A stretch of DNA of 64,000 bases from Deltaproteobacteria bacterium (GTDB taxonomy: Bacteria > Myxococcota_A > UBA796 > SXON01). Positions 31,026 through 38,054 of this stretch are shown here, piece by piece (the stretch's first letter is position 1; the number at the start of each line of letters is the position of its first letter). The translations under genes and the position numbers were made by a program. The notes below the pieces were generated by a model. It had not been told where the DNA came from and did no database searches. It worked only from the letters and a program-made list of their open reading frames with translations. The stretch spans positions 44,208-108,207 of the forward strand of contig CANLGL010000012.1 of NCBI GenBank assembly GCA_947490345.1, in the 5' to 3' direction.

Positions 31026-31204
31026 TGACAGCCTCGGACCTGGCCGACAGGCTGGTCGCCCTGGCCGAAGAACTTCGCGCGCTCGGCAGCCTTCGCGCCA
31101 GCGTCACCGTGCGTGAGGAGGCGGCTTCGATCCGCGCCGAGCTGGCCCGGGTCAAGGCAACCGCGGCCGGGGCGCCACCGCTGACGCCGCCGTGGGCATC
31201 GTGA
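31025..31204 (+). CDS. 59-residue helical protein coupled to the dioxygenase
   Basis: A short ORF starts at the ATG formed within the dioxygenase stop (TGATG) and ends at 31204. It reads MTASDLADRLVALAEELRAL and continues with REEAASIRAELARVKATAAG, a strongly amphipathic, heptad-like helix, then a proline-rich end (PPLTPPWAS). The tight junction and coding-like composition argue that it is real. It may be a partner or chaperone of the enzyme, but no homologue is recognised. Confidence 0.6.
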   Translation: MTASDLADRLVALAEELRALGSLRASVTVREEAASIRAELARVKATAAGAPPLTPPWAS

Positions 31205-31222
31205 ATGCGGTACCATGGGCCG

Positions 31223-32998
31223 ATGCGTCCGCCTCTCCCCCTCCTTGCGCTGCTCCTCGGCGTCGGCTGCAACGACTACGAGTTGGCCCAGACCGTGCAG
31301 CCGCAAGGCGTGGACGACGCGTGCGACGACGACGATGCGCCCGATGCCGACGATGTGGAAGCGGATGCAGAGTGTCTACGCGAGCCGACGATCGGCAGCT
31401 TCGTGCCGGTGGTGGAGTGGCAATGGAACAGCAATCCCATCCTGCCGGACTACGACGACATCATGACCACTCCCGCCGTGGGTGACGTCAACGCCGACGG
31501 GATTCCGGATGTGGTTTTCGCGAGCTTTGCCGGGGGTGCCTACACGTCGCCGGGCGCCATCACCGCGGTGTCGGGCAACAGCGGGGCCACCTTGTGGAGC
31601 GTGGCGCCGGGCACCTACTCGAGCGCGGGCATCGCCCTCGGCGACCTCGATGGCGACGGTACTGTAGAGGTGTGCACGGCCGGGACGCAGTACGCGGTGG
31701 TGTGCTTGGACGGCGCGGCCGGGAACCTGAAGTGGGCGGCCGGTGCGGAGGTGTCGTACATCGGGTCGCCGGCCATCGCGGACCTCGATGGGGACGGGCT
31801 CGCGGAGGTGATCCTCGGCCGGCAGGTGTTCAACTACGACGGCAGCGTGCGGTGGAGCGCCACCGGCGGCGTTGGCTACAGCCTCAGCTTCGCCGCCGAC
31901 ATGGACCAGGACCCGGCGCTGGAGGTCGTCGCGGGCAACACCGTCTACGACACCGATGGCACCGTGCTGTGGAGCTCGGGCGGCTTTGACGGCATCCCCG
32001 CGGTGGGCGACTTCGACGGCGACGGGATGCCCGAGGTGGTGACCACCGGAAACGGGACGATCACCCTGACCGGAAACGACGGCGTCATCCGGTGGAGCGT
32101 GCCGATGCCGGGCGGCGGCGGCGGCGGCCCACCCACGGTGGCGGACTTCGACGGCGATGGGGCGGCAGAGATCGGGGTCGCCGGAGCGTACGTCTACGCG
32201 GTCATCGAGGGCGACGGCAGCACGCTGTGGTCGATGCCGGTGCAGGATTGGTCGAGCTCGGTGACCGGCAGCTCGGTGTTCGACTTCGAGGGCGACGGCG
32301 CCGCCGAGGTGGTGTACGCCGACGAGATCACCCTGTGGATCTTCGACGGCGCCACCGGCACCGTGGAGTTGGCGATGGACGGGCACGCTTCGGGCACGCT
32401 GTACGAGTACCCGCTCATCGCCGACGTCGATGCCGACGGCTCGACCGAGATCATCCTCGCCTCGAACAACTACGCCTTCGAAGGGTGGAACGGCATCACC
32501 GTCATCGGCGACGCCAACTCGTCCTGGGCGCCGAGTCGTCCGGTGTGGAATCAGTTCGCCTACAGCATCACCAACATCGACGACGACCTGAGCGTCCCCG
32601 CGGTCCCGCAGAAAAACTGGCTCACCTGGAACAACTTCCGCGCCGGGGGCACGCTCGCGGGGCCGCCGAACTGGCTCCCCGACCTCGTGGTGGAGGCTTC
32701 GTCCTGCGACGACACCTGCGGCGGGATGCGCGCCAACCTGTACGCGACGGTCGCCAACGAGGGCCTCTCCCCCGCCGAGCGCGTGCGTATCGAGGTGCTT
32801 GGGCCGGGCGGGGACGTCCTGGACAGCGCCACCATCGACAGCATCGCGAGCGGCGAGAGCGCAGTCGCGGGGCCGTTCGAGCTGGGGCGGCCCGAGTGGA
32901 AGTCGGGCGTGCGCGTGCGGGTGGACAGCGCCGACCTGATCGAGGAGTGCGACGAGGAGCACAATACCTCCGCAGCCCTGCCCTGGCCGTGTGAGTAA
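31223..32998 (+). CDS. VCBS/FG-GAP propeller lipoprotein with CARDB-like C-terminus
   Basis: 591-residue lipoprotein starting at the ATG at 31223 (MRPPLPLLALLLGVGC, lipobox Cys at 16). An acidic linker (DDACDDDDAPDADDVEADAE) is followed by a propeller with calcium loops such as GDVNADGIPDVVFASF, GDLDGDGTVEVCTAG, ADLDGDGLAEVILGR, GDFDGDGMPEVVTTG and ADFDGDGAAEIGVAG. The final 120 residues (PNWLPDLVVEASSCDDTCGGM to IEECDEEHNTSAALPWPC) are a CARDB-type Ig domain ending in paired cysteines. This layout recurs in myxobacterial surface proteins. It lies downstream of the dioxygenase block but probably is not part of it. Confidence 0.87.
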   Translation: MRPPLPLLALLLGVGCNDYELAQTVQPQGVDDACDDDDAPDADDVEADAECLREPTIGSFVPVVEWQWNSNPILPDYDDIMTTPAVGDVNADGIPDVVFASFAGGAYTSPGAITAVSGNSGATLWSVAPGTYSSAGIALGDLDGDGTVEVCTAGTQYAVVCLDGAAGNLKWAAGAEVSYIGSPAIADLDGDGLAEVILGRQVFNYDGSVRWSATGGVGYSLSFAADMDQDPALEVVAGNTVYDTDGTVLWSSGGFDGIPAVGDFDGDGMPEVVTTGNGTITLTGNDGVIRWSVPMPGGGGGGPPTVADFDGDGAAEIGVAGAYVYAVIEGDGSTLWSMPVQDWSSSVTGSSVFDFEGDGAAEVVYADEITLWIFDGATGTVELAMDGHASGTLYEYPLIADVDADGSTEIILASNNYAFEGWNGITVIGDANSSWAPSRPVWNQFAYSITNIDDDLSVPAVPQKNWLTWNNFRAGGTLAGPPNWLPDLVVEASSCDDTCGGMRANLYATVANEGLSPAERVRIEVLGPGGDVLDSATIDSIASGESAVAGPFELGRPEWKSGVRVRVDSADLIEECDEEHNTSAALPWPCE

Positions 32999-33004
32999 GC
33001 CTGC

Positions 33005-33382
33005 ATGTTCCGCTCGCTCAATGTGCTCGGCCAGCCGCTGTCACCGTGTTCCCACGATCCCAAGACGGGCTGGTATCGCGACGGTTGTTGCAACAGCGAC
33101 GCCAACGATCGCGGCCTGCACGTCGTGTGCGCGCAGGTGACGGCTGACTTTCTGGCCTATCTACAGGCCGCCGGCAACGATCTCGTCACCTCGGCGCCGG
33201 AGTACGGCTTTCCGGGTTTGGTTCCTGGGGATCAGTGGTGCGTGGTGGCGACCAGCTGGCTCCAGGCCGCGCATGCGGGGCGCGCATGCCCGGTGGTCTT
33301 GGAGAGCACGCACCAGGCGGCGCTCAGCGTGATCCCCCTCGAAGTGCTGATGGCCCACGCGGCCGGAGGCGCGGATGCTTGA
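33005..33382 (+). CDS. DUF2237 family protein
   Basis: 125-residue protein matching DUF2237 almost throughout: NVLGQPLSPCSHDPKTGWYRDGCCNS, HVVCAQVTADFLAYLQAAGNDL, PEYGFPGLVPGDQWCVVA and LESTHQAALSVIPLEVLMAHA. The conserved Cys and Asp residues are all present. Members are small, soluble proteins of unestablished function. The stop lies 8 bp inside the next gene, so the two are probably translated together. Confidence 0.9.
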   Translation: MFRSLNVLGQPLSPCSHDPKTGWYRDGCCNSDANDRGLHVVCAQVTADFLAYLQAAGNDLVTSAPEYGFPGLVPGDQWCVVATSWLQAAHAGRACPVVLESTHQAALSVIPLEVLMAHAAGGADA

Positions 33383-34376
33383 TGGACTCCTTCTAGTCGC
33401 CGGAATCGCACTTGCGGACGAGGTGGCGGGGCCGTGGAAGGGCGGGGCATACGTCGACCTGGCGGTGGTCGGCACCGAGGTGCACGCGGTCTGGCTCAAG
33501 AAGGACGAGCTGTGGTACGCGGCCGGCAGCGGGGCGCCAGAGCGTGTGGCGACGGGGGTCGAGTCTGGCGACGGGGGTGGCATCCGGCCCGAAGTGGTGG
33601 CCAGCGCCGGCTCGGTGAGCGTGGTCTACAGCACGGCGACTGCGCTGGTGAAGCGGCTGAAGGCGGGGAACGGTTGGACCGAGCTGACGGTGTCGCCGCC
33701 CGGGCTCAAGGGCCCCTTCCTGGCCGCGATCGCCCCGGTGCTCGGCGGCGGTGCCCTCGTGGCGGGGATCGGCGGCGGCCATCACGGCAGCACGGTCTTC
33801 GTCGAGGGGAAGGCGATCTACCAGGGAGGCGCCGACGGGGTATGCATGTGCTGCAAGCCGTCGCTGTTGGCCGACGCGGGAGCCTACCAACTCGTGTTTC
33901 GCGATGCCGACGGTGCTCGTCGCGACATCCGGAGGCTCACCTCCCCCGACGGCGCCGTCTGGACCGACGCGGGGGAGGTCACGAAGGGCGGCTGGAGCCC
34001 GGGCGGTTGCCCCAGTGATGGGCCAGTCGCGACGAGCGCAACAGTCGTCGTCAGCGACGGACGCACGGGTCGGCGGATCGTCTACGAGATCGACCGCACC
34101 GGAGAAAAAGCGCTGCCCTCACTGGATCCCAAGGCGGAAATGTTGCAGCCGCGCACGCTGCCGGACGCCTCGCTCACCACCTGGGTCGAAGCCGTGCCCG
34201 GCAAGAGCACGCTGGTGGTCCGCGACGGCCCCGGTCGCCCGCAAGCGGTCGCGTCCACCGCTGGCCGCATGGAGCCGGGCGATCCCGTGGTCGTCGGCGG
34301 CGAAGTCTGGATTCCCTGGCAGGGCGACGTCGCCCACGTCACCCGCTGGGAGAGCCAGGCCCCACCGGGCCTGTAG
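33375..34376 (+). CDS. Secreted sialidase-like propeller protein
   Basis: 333-residue protein with an N-terminal signal (MLDGLLLVAGIALADEVAGPW, cleavage likely after ALA). Repeated strands with SPDGAVW, GGIRPEVVASAGSVSVVYS and VEAVPGKSTLVVRDG recall exo-alpha-sialidase/BNR-type six-bladed propellers. A CxCC cluster (GVCMCCKPSLLADAG) is a known feature of one such uncharacterised subfamily. No sialidase catalytic Arg triad can be assigned by eye, so enzymatic activity is not claimed. It overlaps the DUF2237 gene by 8 bp and precedes the RsmB-like gene. Confidence 0.72.
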   Translation: MLDGLLLVAGIALADEVAGPWKGGAYVDLAVVGTEVHAVWLKKDELWYAAGSGAPERVATGVESGDGGGIRPEVVASAGSVSVVYSTATALVKRLKAGNGWTELTVSPPGLKGPFLAAIAPVLGGGALVAGIGGGHHGSTVFVEGKAIYQGGADGVCMCCKPSLLADAGAYQLVFRDADGARRDIRRLTSPDGAVWTDAGEVTKGGWSPGGCPSDGPVATSATVVVSDGRTGRRIVYEIDRTGEKALPSLDPKAEMLQPRTLPDASLTTWVEAVPGKSTLVVRDGPGRPQAVASTAGRMEPGDPVVVGGEVWIPWQGDVAHVTRWESQAPPGL

Positions 34377-34406
34377 GTGTCGCGACCTCGTCAGAAGGAG
34401 CCCGCG

Positions 34407-35816
34407 GTGTCGGAGCCGCCGGCACCCGGCGGTGACCTCGGCCTGGGCGCCTTTCTAGCGTGGCTCCACGCGGGCGAAGTGCCAGCGTCGGTGGACCGCT
34501 GGTTCGGGGATTGGCTGCGGAGCGTGGGCCTGGCACGAGACCCGAAGGCAGCGGAGATCGCCGACTTCCTCGACACCGCGGTGTCGTGGGGGACCCTCGC
34601 CGCCTTCTCGTCGTTTCGAGGCAGGGGCAAGGGGGCGGACGCCGCGCTGGTGAACTACGCCGCCGCCGTCCGCCGTCCGCGTGACCTCATCCAGATGTGG
34701 CGCGGCGCCGACGCCGACTTCGCCGCGCGCATCCATGCCTACGGCGCGAGCGAGGACCCCTCTGGCGACGCGGCGGCCCTCGATCGCATCGCCGCCGACT
34801 CGCCGGACGAGGAGGTCCGCCTCCTGGCGCGGCTGGTGCGGCACGGGGTTCCGCCCTGGCACGCGCCGGCGGTGCGAAAGCGGGCAGCACTTTCTGGGGA
34901 AGACTGGCTGGCGCGCTGGTTGCCGATGCAAGCGCGTCGGCCGCCGCTGTGGCTCCGGGTCGCCGAGCCGCGCAACGCCGCCGTCGTCCGCGACATGCTC
35001 GCCGCCGACGGACTGCGTGCCGTGCTACAGGACGGCGCGGCCCTGGCGATGATCGGGGCGACGCCTGTCTTCCGGAGCCGCGCGTGGCGGGAAGGGCGCG
35101 TCGAGATCCAAGACCTCGCCAGCCAGCGCGTAGGCGAGGCCGCGCCGGCGGGGCCGGGGCAGTTGGTGTGGGACGCCTGCGCTGGAAGCGGCGGCAAGAC
35201 GCTGCACCTGTGGGCGCGCCTGGAGGGGAGGGGCGCAGTGCACGCCTCGGACGCATCGCCCTCGCGGCTCAAAGAGCTGCGCAAGCGGCTGGCGCGCGTC
35301 GATGGCAAAAACGTGCGGGTGTGGCCCTGGAACGGCGCCGCACCCGTTGCGCTGCCTCCCGAGGTTGCGGCGCGTCGGGGCTTCGACATGGTCCTGGTCG
35401 ACGCACCGTGCAGCGGCTCGGGCACCTGGCGGCGCCGCCCCGATGCGCGCCTGCGCTCGGTGGCCTCGGCGATCCCCCGCTGGGCGTCGCAACAGCGGGC
35501 GCTGCTTGATGCCGCAGCGACCACGGTCAGACCGGGGGGAGCGCTGGTCTATGCCACCTGCAGCGCGTGGGTGGAAGAGAACGAGGATGTCGTCGCCGCG
35601 TTCCTCGGCGCCCACCCGGGCTGGAGTGGTGAGCGGTCGGGGCTGGTCGGCGCGCCCGACCTGGATGCGGACACGCTCTTTGTCGCGACGCTGCGGCGAG
35701 GGGTGGTGGGGGCCGGACTGGTAGCGCTGGCTGGGCCTCAGGTCGGCTCGGGCCCCGTCCACCACTCGAACAGATCGAGCTCGAGCTCGACGAAGGGCTC
35801 GGCGCGGACGCGCTGA
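34407..35816 (+). CDS. RsmB/NSUN-type RNA cytosine-C5 methyltransferase
   Basis: 469-residue SAM-dependent RNA methyltransferase. The SAM-binding start is LVWDACAGSGGKTLHLWARL, followed by DASPSRLKELRKRL. The catalytic motif IV is DAPCSGSGTWRRRPD and motif VI is YATCSAWVEENEDVVAAFL, with the nucleophilic Cys in ATCS. This fits RsmB/RsmF/NSUN enzymes, though the N-terminal half is not the usual NusB domain, so the target is unassigned. The GTG at 34407 is chosen over an upstream GTG because AAGGAG sits 7 bp before it. The last 79 bp overlap the convergent Uma2 gene and encode a Ser-rich tail that may not be functional. Confidence 0.88.
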   Translation: MSEPPAPGGDLGLGAFLAWLHAGEVPASVDRWFGDWLRSVGLARDPKAAEIADFLDTAVSWGTLAAFSSFRGRGKGADAALVNYAAAVRRPRDLIQMWRGADADFAARIHAYGASEDPSGDAAALDRIAADSPDEEVRLLARLVRHGVPPWHAPAVRKRAALSGEDWLARWLPMQARRPPLWLRVAEPRNAAVVRDMLAADGLRAVLQDGAALAMIGATPVFRSRAWREGRVEIQDLASQRVGEAAPAGPGQLVWDACAGSGGKTLHLWARLEGRGAVHASDASPSRLKELRKRLARVDGKNVRVWPWNGAAPVALPPEVAARRGFDMVLVDAPCSGSGTWRRRPDARLRSVASAIPRWASQQRALLDAAATTVRPGGALVYATCSAWVEENEDVVAAFLGAHPGWSGERSGLVGAPDLDADTLFVATLRRGVVGAGLVALAGPQVGSGPVHHSNRSSSSSTKGSARTR

Positions 35817-36307
35817 TCGCCGGCGTGGGTGACCAATAGCAGCCAGTGCGCGCCCTCGCGGCGGTAGACCTCGAGGGTCTGTTGATCGGGGTCGACCAAC
35901 CACAGATGGCCCACGCCCGCGGCGGCGTAGAGCGGCATCTTCAAGAGCCGGTCGCGCCGGCCGTTCGACGGGGAGAGCACCTCGCACACCCAGTCGGGCG
36001 CCAGCGTGATGGCGGCGGTGTTCGGCACCTCCGGGAGGCGCGCGCGGCGCCAGCCGGCGATGTCGGGGACGAGGACATCGTCGCCAAGGTGCAGCTCCGG
36101 CTCGAAGAGGATGATCCACCCGCCCGGTCCGGGTCCACGCCGCCGGCCGACTCCGCTGAGATCGAAGGCAACCTTGGTGCCTGCATATGCATGCTTCGGC
36201 GCCGGACGCGGGCTCACGTGGACCTCGCCGCCGATGATCTCCCCGATCACATGCGGCGGCAGCCGGCGGAGGTCGTCGTACGTGGCGACGCGGCGGGCTT
36301 CGGACAT
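35738..36307 (-). CDS. Uma2 family (DUF820) restriction-endonuclease-fold protein
   Basis: 189-residue protein. The PD-(D/E)xK-fold pattern of Uma2/DUF820 is clear: YDDLRRLPPHVIGEIIGGEVHVSPRPAPKHAYAG at the N-terminus, FEPELHLGDDVLVPDIAGWRRARLP carrying the acidic residues, WVCEVLSPSNGRRDRLLKMPLYAAAGVGHLWLVDPD for the ExxSPS...K region, and TLEVYRREG. These genes are numerous in myxobacteria and cyanobacteria and their biological role is uncertain. It is convergent with and overlaps the methyltransferase gene; the cytochrome gene follows on the same strand upstream. Confidence 0.92.
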   Translation of the reverse strand: MSEARRVATYDDLRRLPPHVIGEIIGGEVHVSPRPAPKHAYAGTKVAFDLSGVGRRRGPGPGGWIILFEPELHLGDDVLVPDIAGWRRARLPEVPNTAAITLAPDWVCEVLSPSNGRRDRLLKMPLYAAAGVGHLWLVDPDQQTLEVYRREGAHWLLLVTHAGDQRVRAEPFVELELDLFEWWTGPEPT

Positions 36308-36324
36308 GACCCATGGTACCCCGC

Positions 36325-36639
36325 TCACTTCAAATACGCAGCCAACGCGTCGATGTCGCCGGCCAGCTTCGGAAGTGGCTGCATCACCGTCGAGGGGCGC
36401 TTGGGCGTGTACCCCGGCGGGTAGGTCGCGGTGAGCACGCGCGCCTCGAGGAGCTCGCGCGATGAACCCTTCACTTCGGGGCCGAGGCCGCCGACCTTTC
36501 CCGGGTCGATGTTGTGACAGGCGATACAGTTGCCGAGGTAGACCGAGCGGCCGCGCTTGGCCTCGGCAGAGAGCGCCGGCGCGTCGGAAGGGGCGGTGGA
36601 GCAGGCAAACAGGACGTTGGCCAAAAGTACGGACAGCAT
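36325..36639 (-). CDS. Small lipid-anchored cytochrome c
   Basis: 104-residue c-type cytochrome. VLFAC offers a lipobox Cys at residue 13. The haem site is C38-x-x-C41-H42 (GNCIACHNIDPG) and the distal ligand is probably M86 (PSTVMQPLPKL). The length and order fit class I cytochromes that shuttle electrons at the outer face of the inner membrane. It is transcribed divergently from a PuuD-like membrane gene 62 bp away; in PuuD itself a cytochrome c domain is fused to the membrane domain, so the two products may work together. Confidence 0.88.
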   Translation of the reverse strand: MLSVLLANVLFACSTAPSDAPALSAEAKRGRSVYLGNCIACHNIDPGKVGGLGPEVKGSSRELLEARVLTATYPPGYTPKRPSTVMQPLPKLAGDIDALAAYLK

Positions 36640-36701
36640 CGCCGTCGACTAACCGCCTCCCCACGACTCGGGATAGCCTGCCCTCATCCCCCGGAGTCCC
36701 C

Positions 36702-37397
36702 ATGTCGCTCTTCGTCGATGACGGCCCACTGTTCCTGCTGCGCTTCACCCACGTCCTCGCCGGCGTGACGTGGGTCGGGCTCTTGTACTACTTCAACTTC
36801 GTACAGGTCCCCTACTTCGGCGAGACCAAGACCGGGCTCGGCACCGGGGAGTTCCGCAAGCTCGTCCAGCGCGCCCTCTGGTACTTCCGCTGGGCGGCGA
36901 TGCTCACCTTCCTCTCGGGCCTCACGATCTACATGATGGCCCTGCACACAGGGATGGAGGCCATGGGCACCCAGGGCGTGAAGATCAGCGCCGGCATGAC
37001 CTTCGGCATCCTGATGTTCCTCAACGTCTGGCTGGTGATCTGGCCCAACCAGAAGATCGCCATCGCCAGCGCCGAGTCGGTTGCGGGTGGTGGTGCGGCC
37101 GACCCCAACGCGGCGGCCGCGGGCGCCAAGGCTTTCCTGGCCTCGCGGACCAACACCTTGTTCTCCATCCCGATGCTGTTCTTCATGGTCGCGGCGAGCC
37201 ACTTCCCTGGCCTCGACGCCGATAAGGGCATGGCGGGCCTCGGCATCGTCACGCTCCTGGCGCTCGCGCTCGAAGCCAACGCGCTCTTCGGCAAGAAGGC
37301 CGTCGGCCCCTCCAAGATGCTGGAGACCGTCCCCGCCGTGGTGCACGCGGGGCTCGCCTTGACGGTGATCTGCTACCTGGCGATGGAACTGACCTAG
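36702..37397 (+). CDS. PuuD-like (urate oxidase N-terminal type) membrane protein
   Basis: 231-residue integral membrane protein with about six hydrophobic helices. LFLLRFTHVLAGVTWVGLLYYFNFVQVP and YFRWAAMLTFLSGLTIYMMALHTGM resemble the membrane domain of PuuD-type urate hydroxylases, including intramembrane His residues that may bind haem. A loop carries WPNQKIAIASAESVAGGGAADPNAAAAG. The C-terminal cytochrome domain of PuuD is absent; a separate cytochrome c gene lies divergently next door. The start is the ATG at 36702 with CGGAG upstream. Urate as substrate is not proven. Confidence 0.75.
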   Translation: MSLFVDDGPLFLLRFTHVLAGVTWVGLLYYFNFVQVPYFGETKTGLGTGEFRKLVQRALWYFRWAAMLTFLSGLTIYMMALHTGMEAMGTQGVKISAGMTFGILMFLNVWLVIWPNQKIAIASAESVAGGGAADPNAAAAGAKAFLASRTNTLFSIPMLFFMVAASHFPGLDADKGMAGLGIVTLLALALEANALFGKKAVGPSKMLETVPAVVHAGLALTVICYLAMELT

Positions 37398-37465
37398 GCG
37401 TTTGGGGCAACGCGCCGGCGCTGGCCGCGTGCGTTGAACAAGGCGCTGGGCGCGTTGCGGCGGAC

Positions 37466-37484
37466 GGCGGGCGCTTCGCCCGCC
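37466..37484. repeat. Perfect GC hairpin in intergenic region
   Basis: GGCGGGCG, loop CTT, CGCCCGCC: an 8-bp perfect stem about 70 bp after the PuuD-like gene stop. There is no T-tract after it, so it is not a canonical intrinsic terminator; it could slow polymerase or protect a 3' end. The rest of 37398-37562 shows no coding signal. Confidence 0.45.
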
Positions 37485-37562
37485 GGGCCAGCTCGCACCG
37501 CCACGCCGGCACGAGGGTGAACGGCCGGGTGTCGGACGGACGACTCGGGGGTTTTCGATTTC

Positions 37563-37591
37563 TTGACAAGACAATTAGGTCAGGTTATACC
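37563..37591 (+). promoter_or_regulatory. Strong sigma70-type promoter
   Basis: A consensus -35 box TTGACA (37563-37568) and a -10 box TATACC (37586-37591) are separated by 17 bp, in an A+T-rich patch that stands out locally. It faces the 128-residue gene at 37667, giving a leader of about 70 nucleotides containing a purine-rich GGAGGY repeat. Confidence 0.65.
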
Positions 37592-37596
37592 TCGGT

Positions 37597-37626
37597 GGAG
37601 GTGGAGGCGGAGGTGGAGGCGGAGGT
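37597..37626 (+). repeat. Tandem GGAGGTGGAGGC repeat in 5' leader
   Basis: Two and a half copies of the 12-mer GGAGGTGGAGGC lie between the strong promoter and the ATG at 37667. Every hexamer (GGAGGT or GGAGGC) resembles a Shine-Dalgarno core, so the leader could act as a ribosome stand-by or a G-rich structure. The gene's own ribosome site (GAGG at about 37658) lies further downstream. Confidence 0.7.
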
Positions 37627-37666
37627 CGCGACACCAAGGTACTCTCGGCGCTCCCATGAGGCTTCG

Positions 37667-38053
37667 ATGACTCTTCCCATGCCCTTCACGCTTTTGGTCG
37701 CCCTCAACAACGACACTGTGAAGCAGTTCCACGCCGCCACGGCCTGGCTCCCGGTCGAAGAGGTCGCGCGGATTCGCGGAACCTTCGAGCAGATGGCCAG
37801 CCAGACCCACTTCCGGGCGTCGTTCGCCTATCAACTGTGCAACGATCCCAACGTTGCGGGGGTTGCGACCGGTGTGGGTGCGGCCCTCACCGCGGACGGC
37901 ATGAACTTCGGCAGTAAGGTCGACATCAGCGCGGCATTGTTGAACGCTCGGTTCATCCGCTTTGGCTGGCTGGTCTGGTTCAACGACGGCGGCGCGGCCC
38001 CGCTGTTCGCGCGCTGCGGCGGGCAGGCCGAGGTGTGGGGGGCGGAGGACTGA
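37667..38053 (+). CDS. 128-residue protein of unknown function
   Basis: I do not recognise this protein. It starts at the ATG at 37667 and reads MTLPMPFTLLVALNNDTVKQ, then VEEVARIRGTFEQMASQTHFR, VGAALTADGMNFGSKVDISAALL and RFIRFGWLVWFNDGGAAPLFARC. No signal peptide or membrane segment is clear; the composition is that of a soluble alpha/beta protein. It has the best consensus promoter in the window and an unusual GGAGGY-repeat leader, so it may be highly expressed. Its stop is one base before the ATG of the next gene. Confidence 0.68.
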   Translation: MTLPMPFTLLVALNNDTVKQFHAATAWLPVEEVARIRGTFEQMASQTHFRASFAYQLCNDPNVAGVATGVGAALTADGMNFGSKVDISAALLNARFIRFGWLVWFNDGGAAPLFARCGGQAEVWGAED

Positions 38054-38054
38054 G

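Noticed and set aside
37466..37484. Intrinsic terminator
   Set aside because: The stem is perfect but no T-tract follows.
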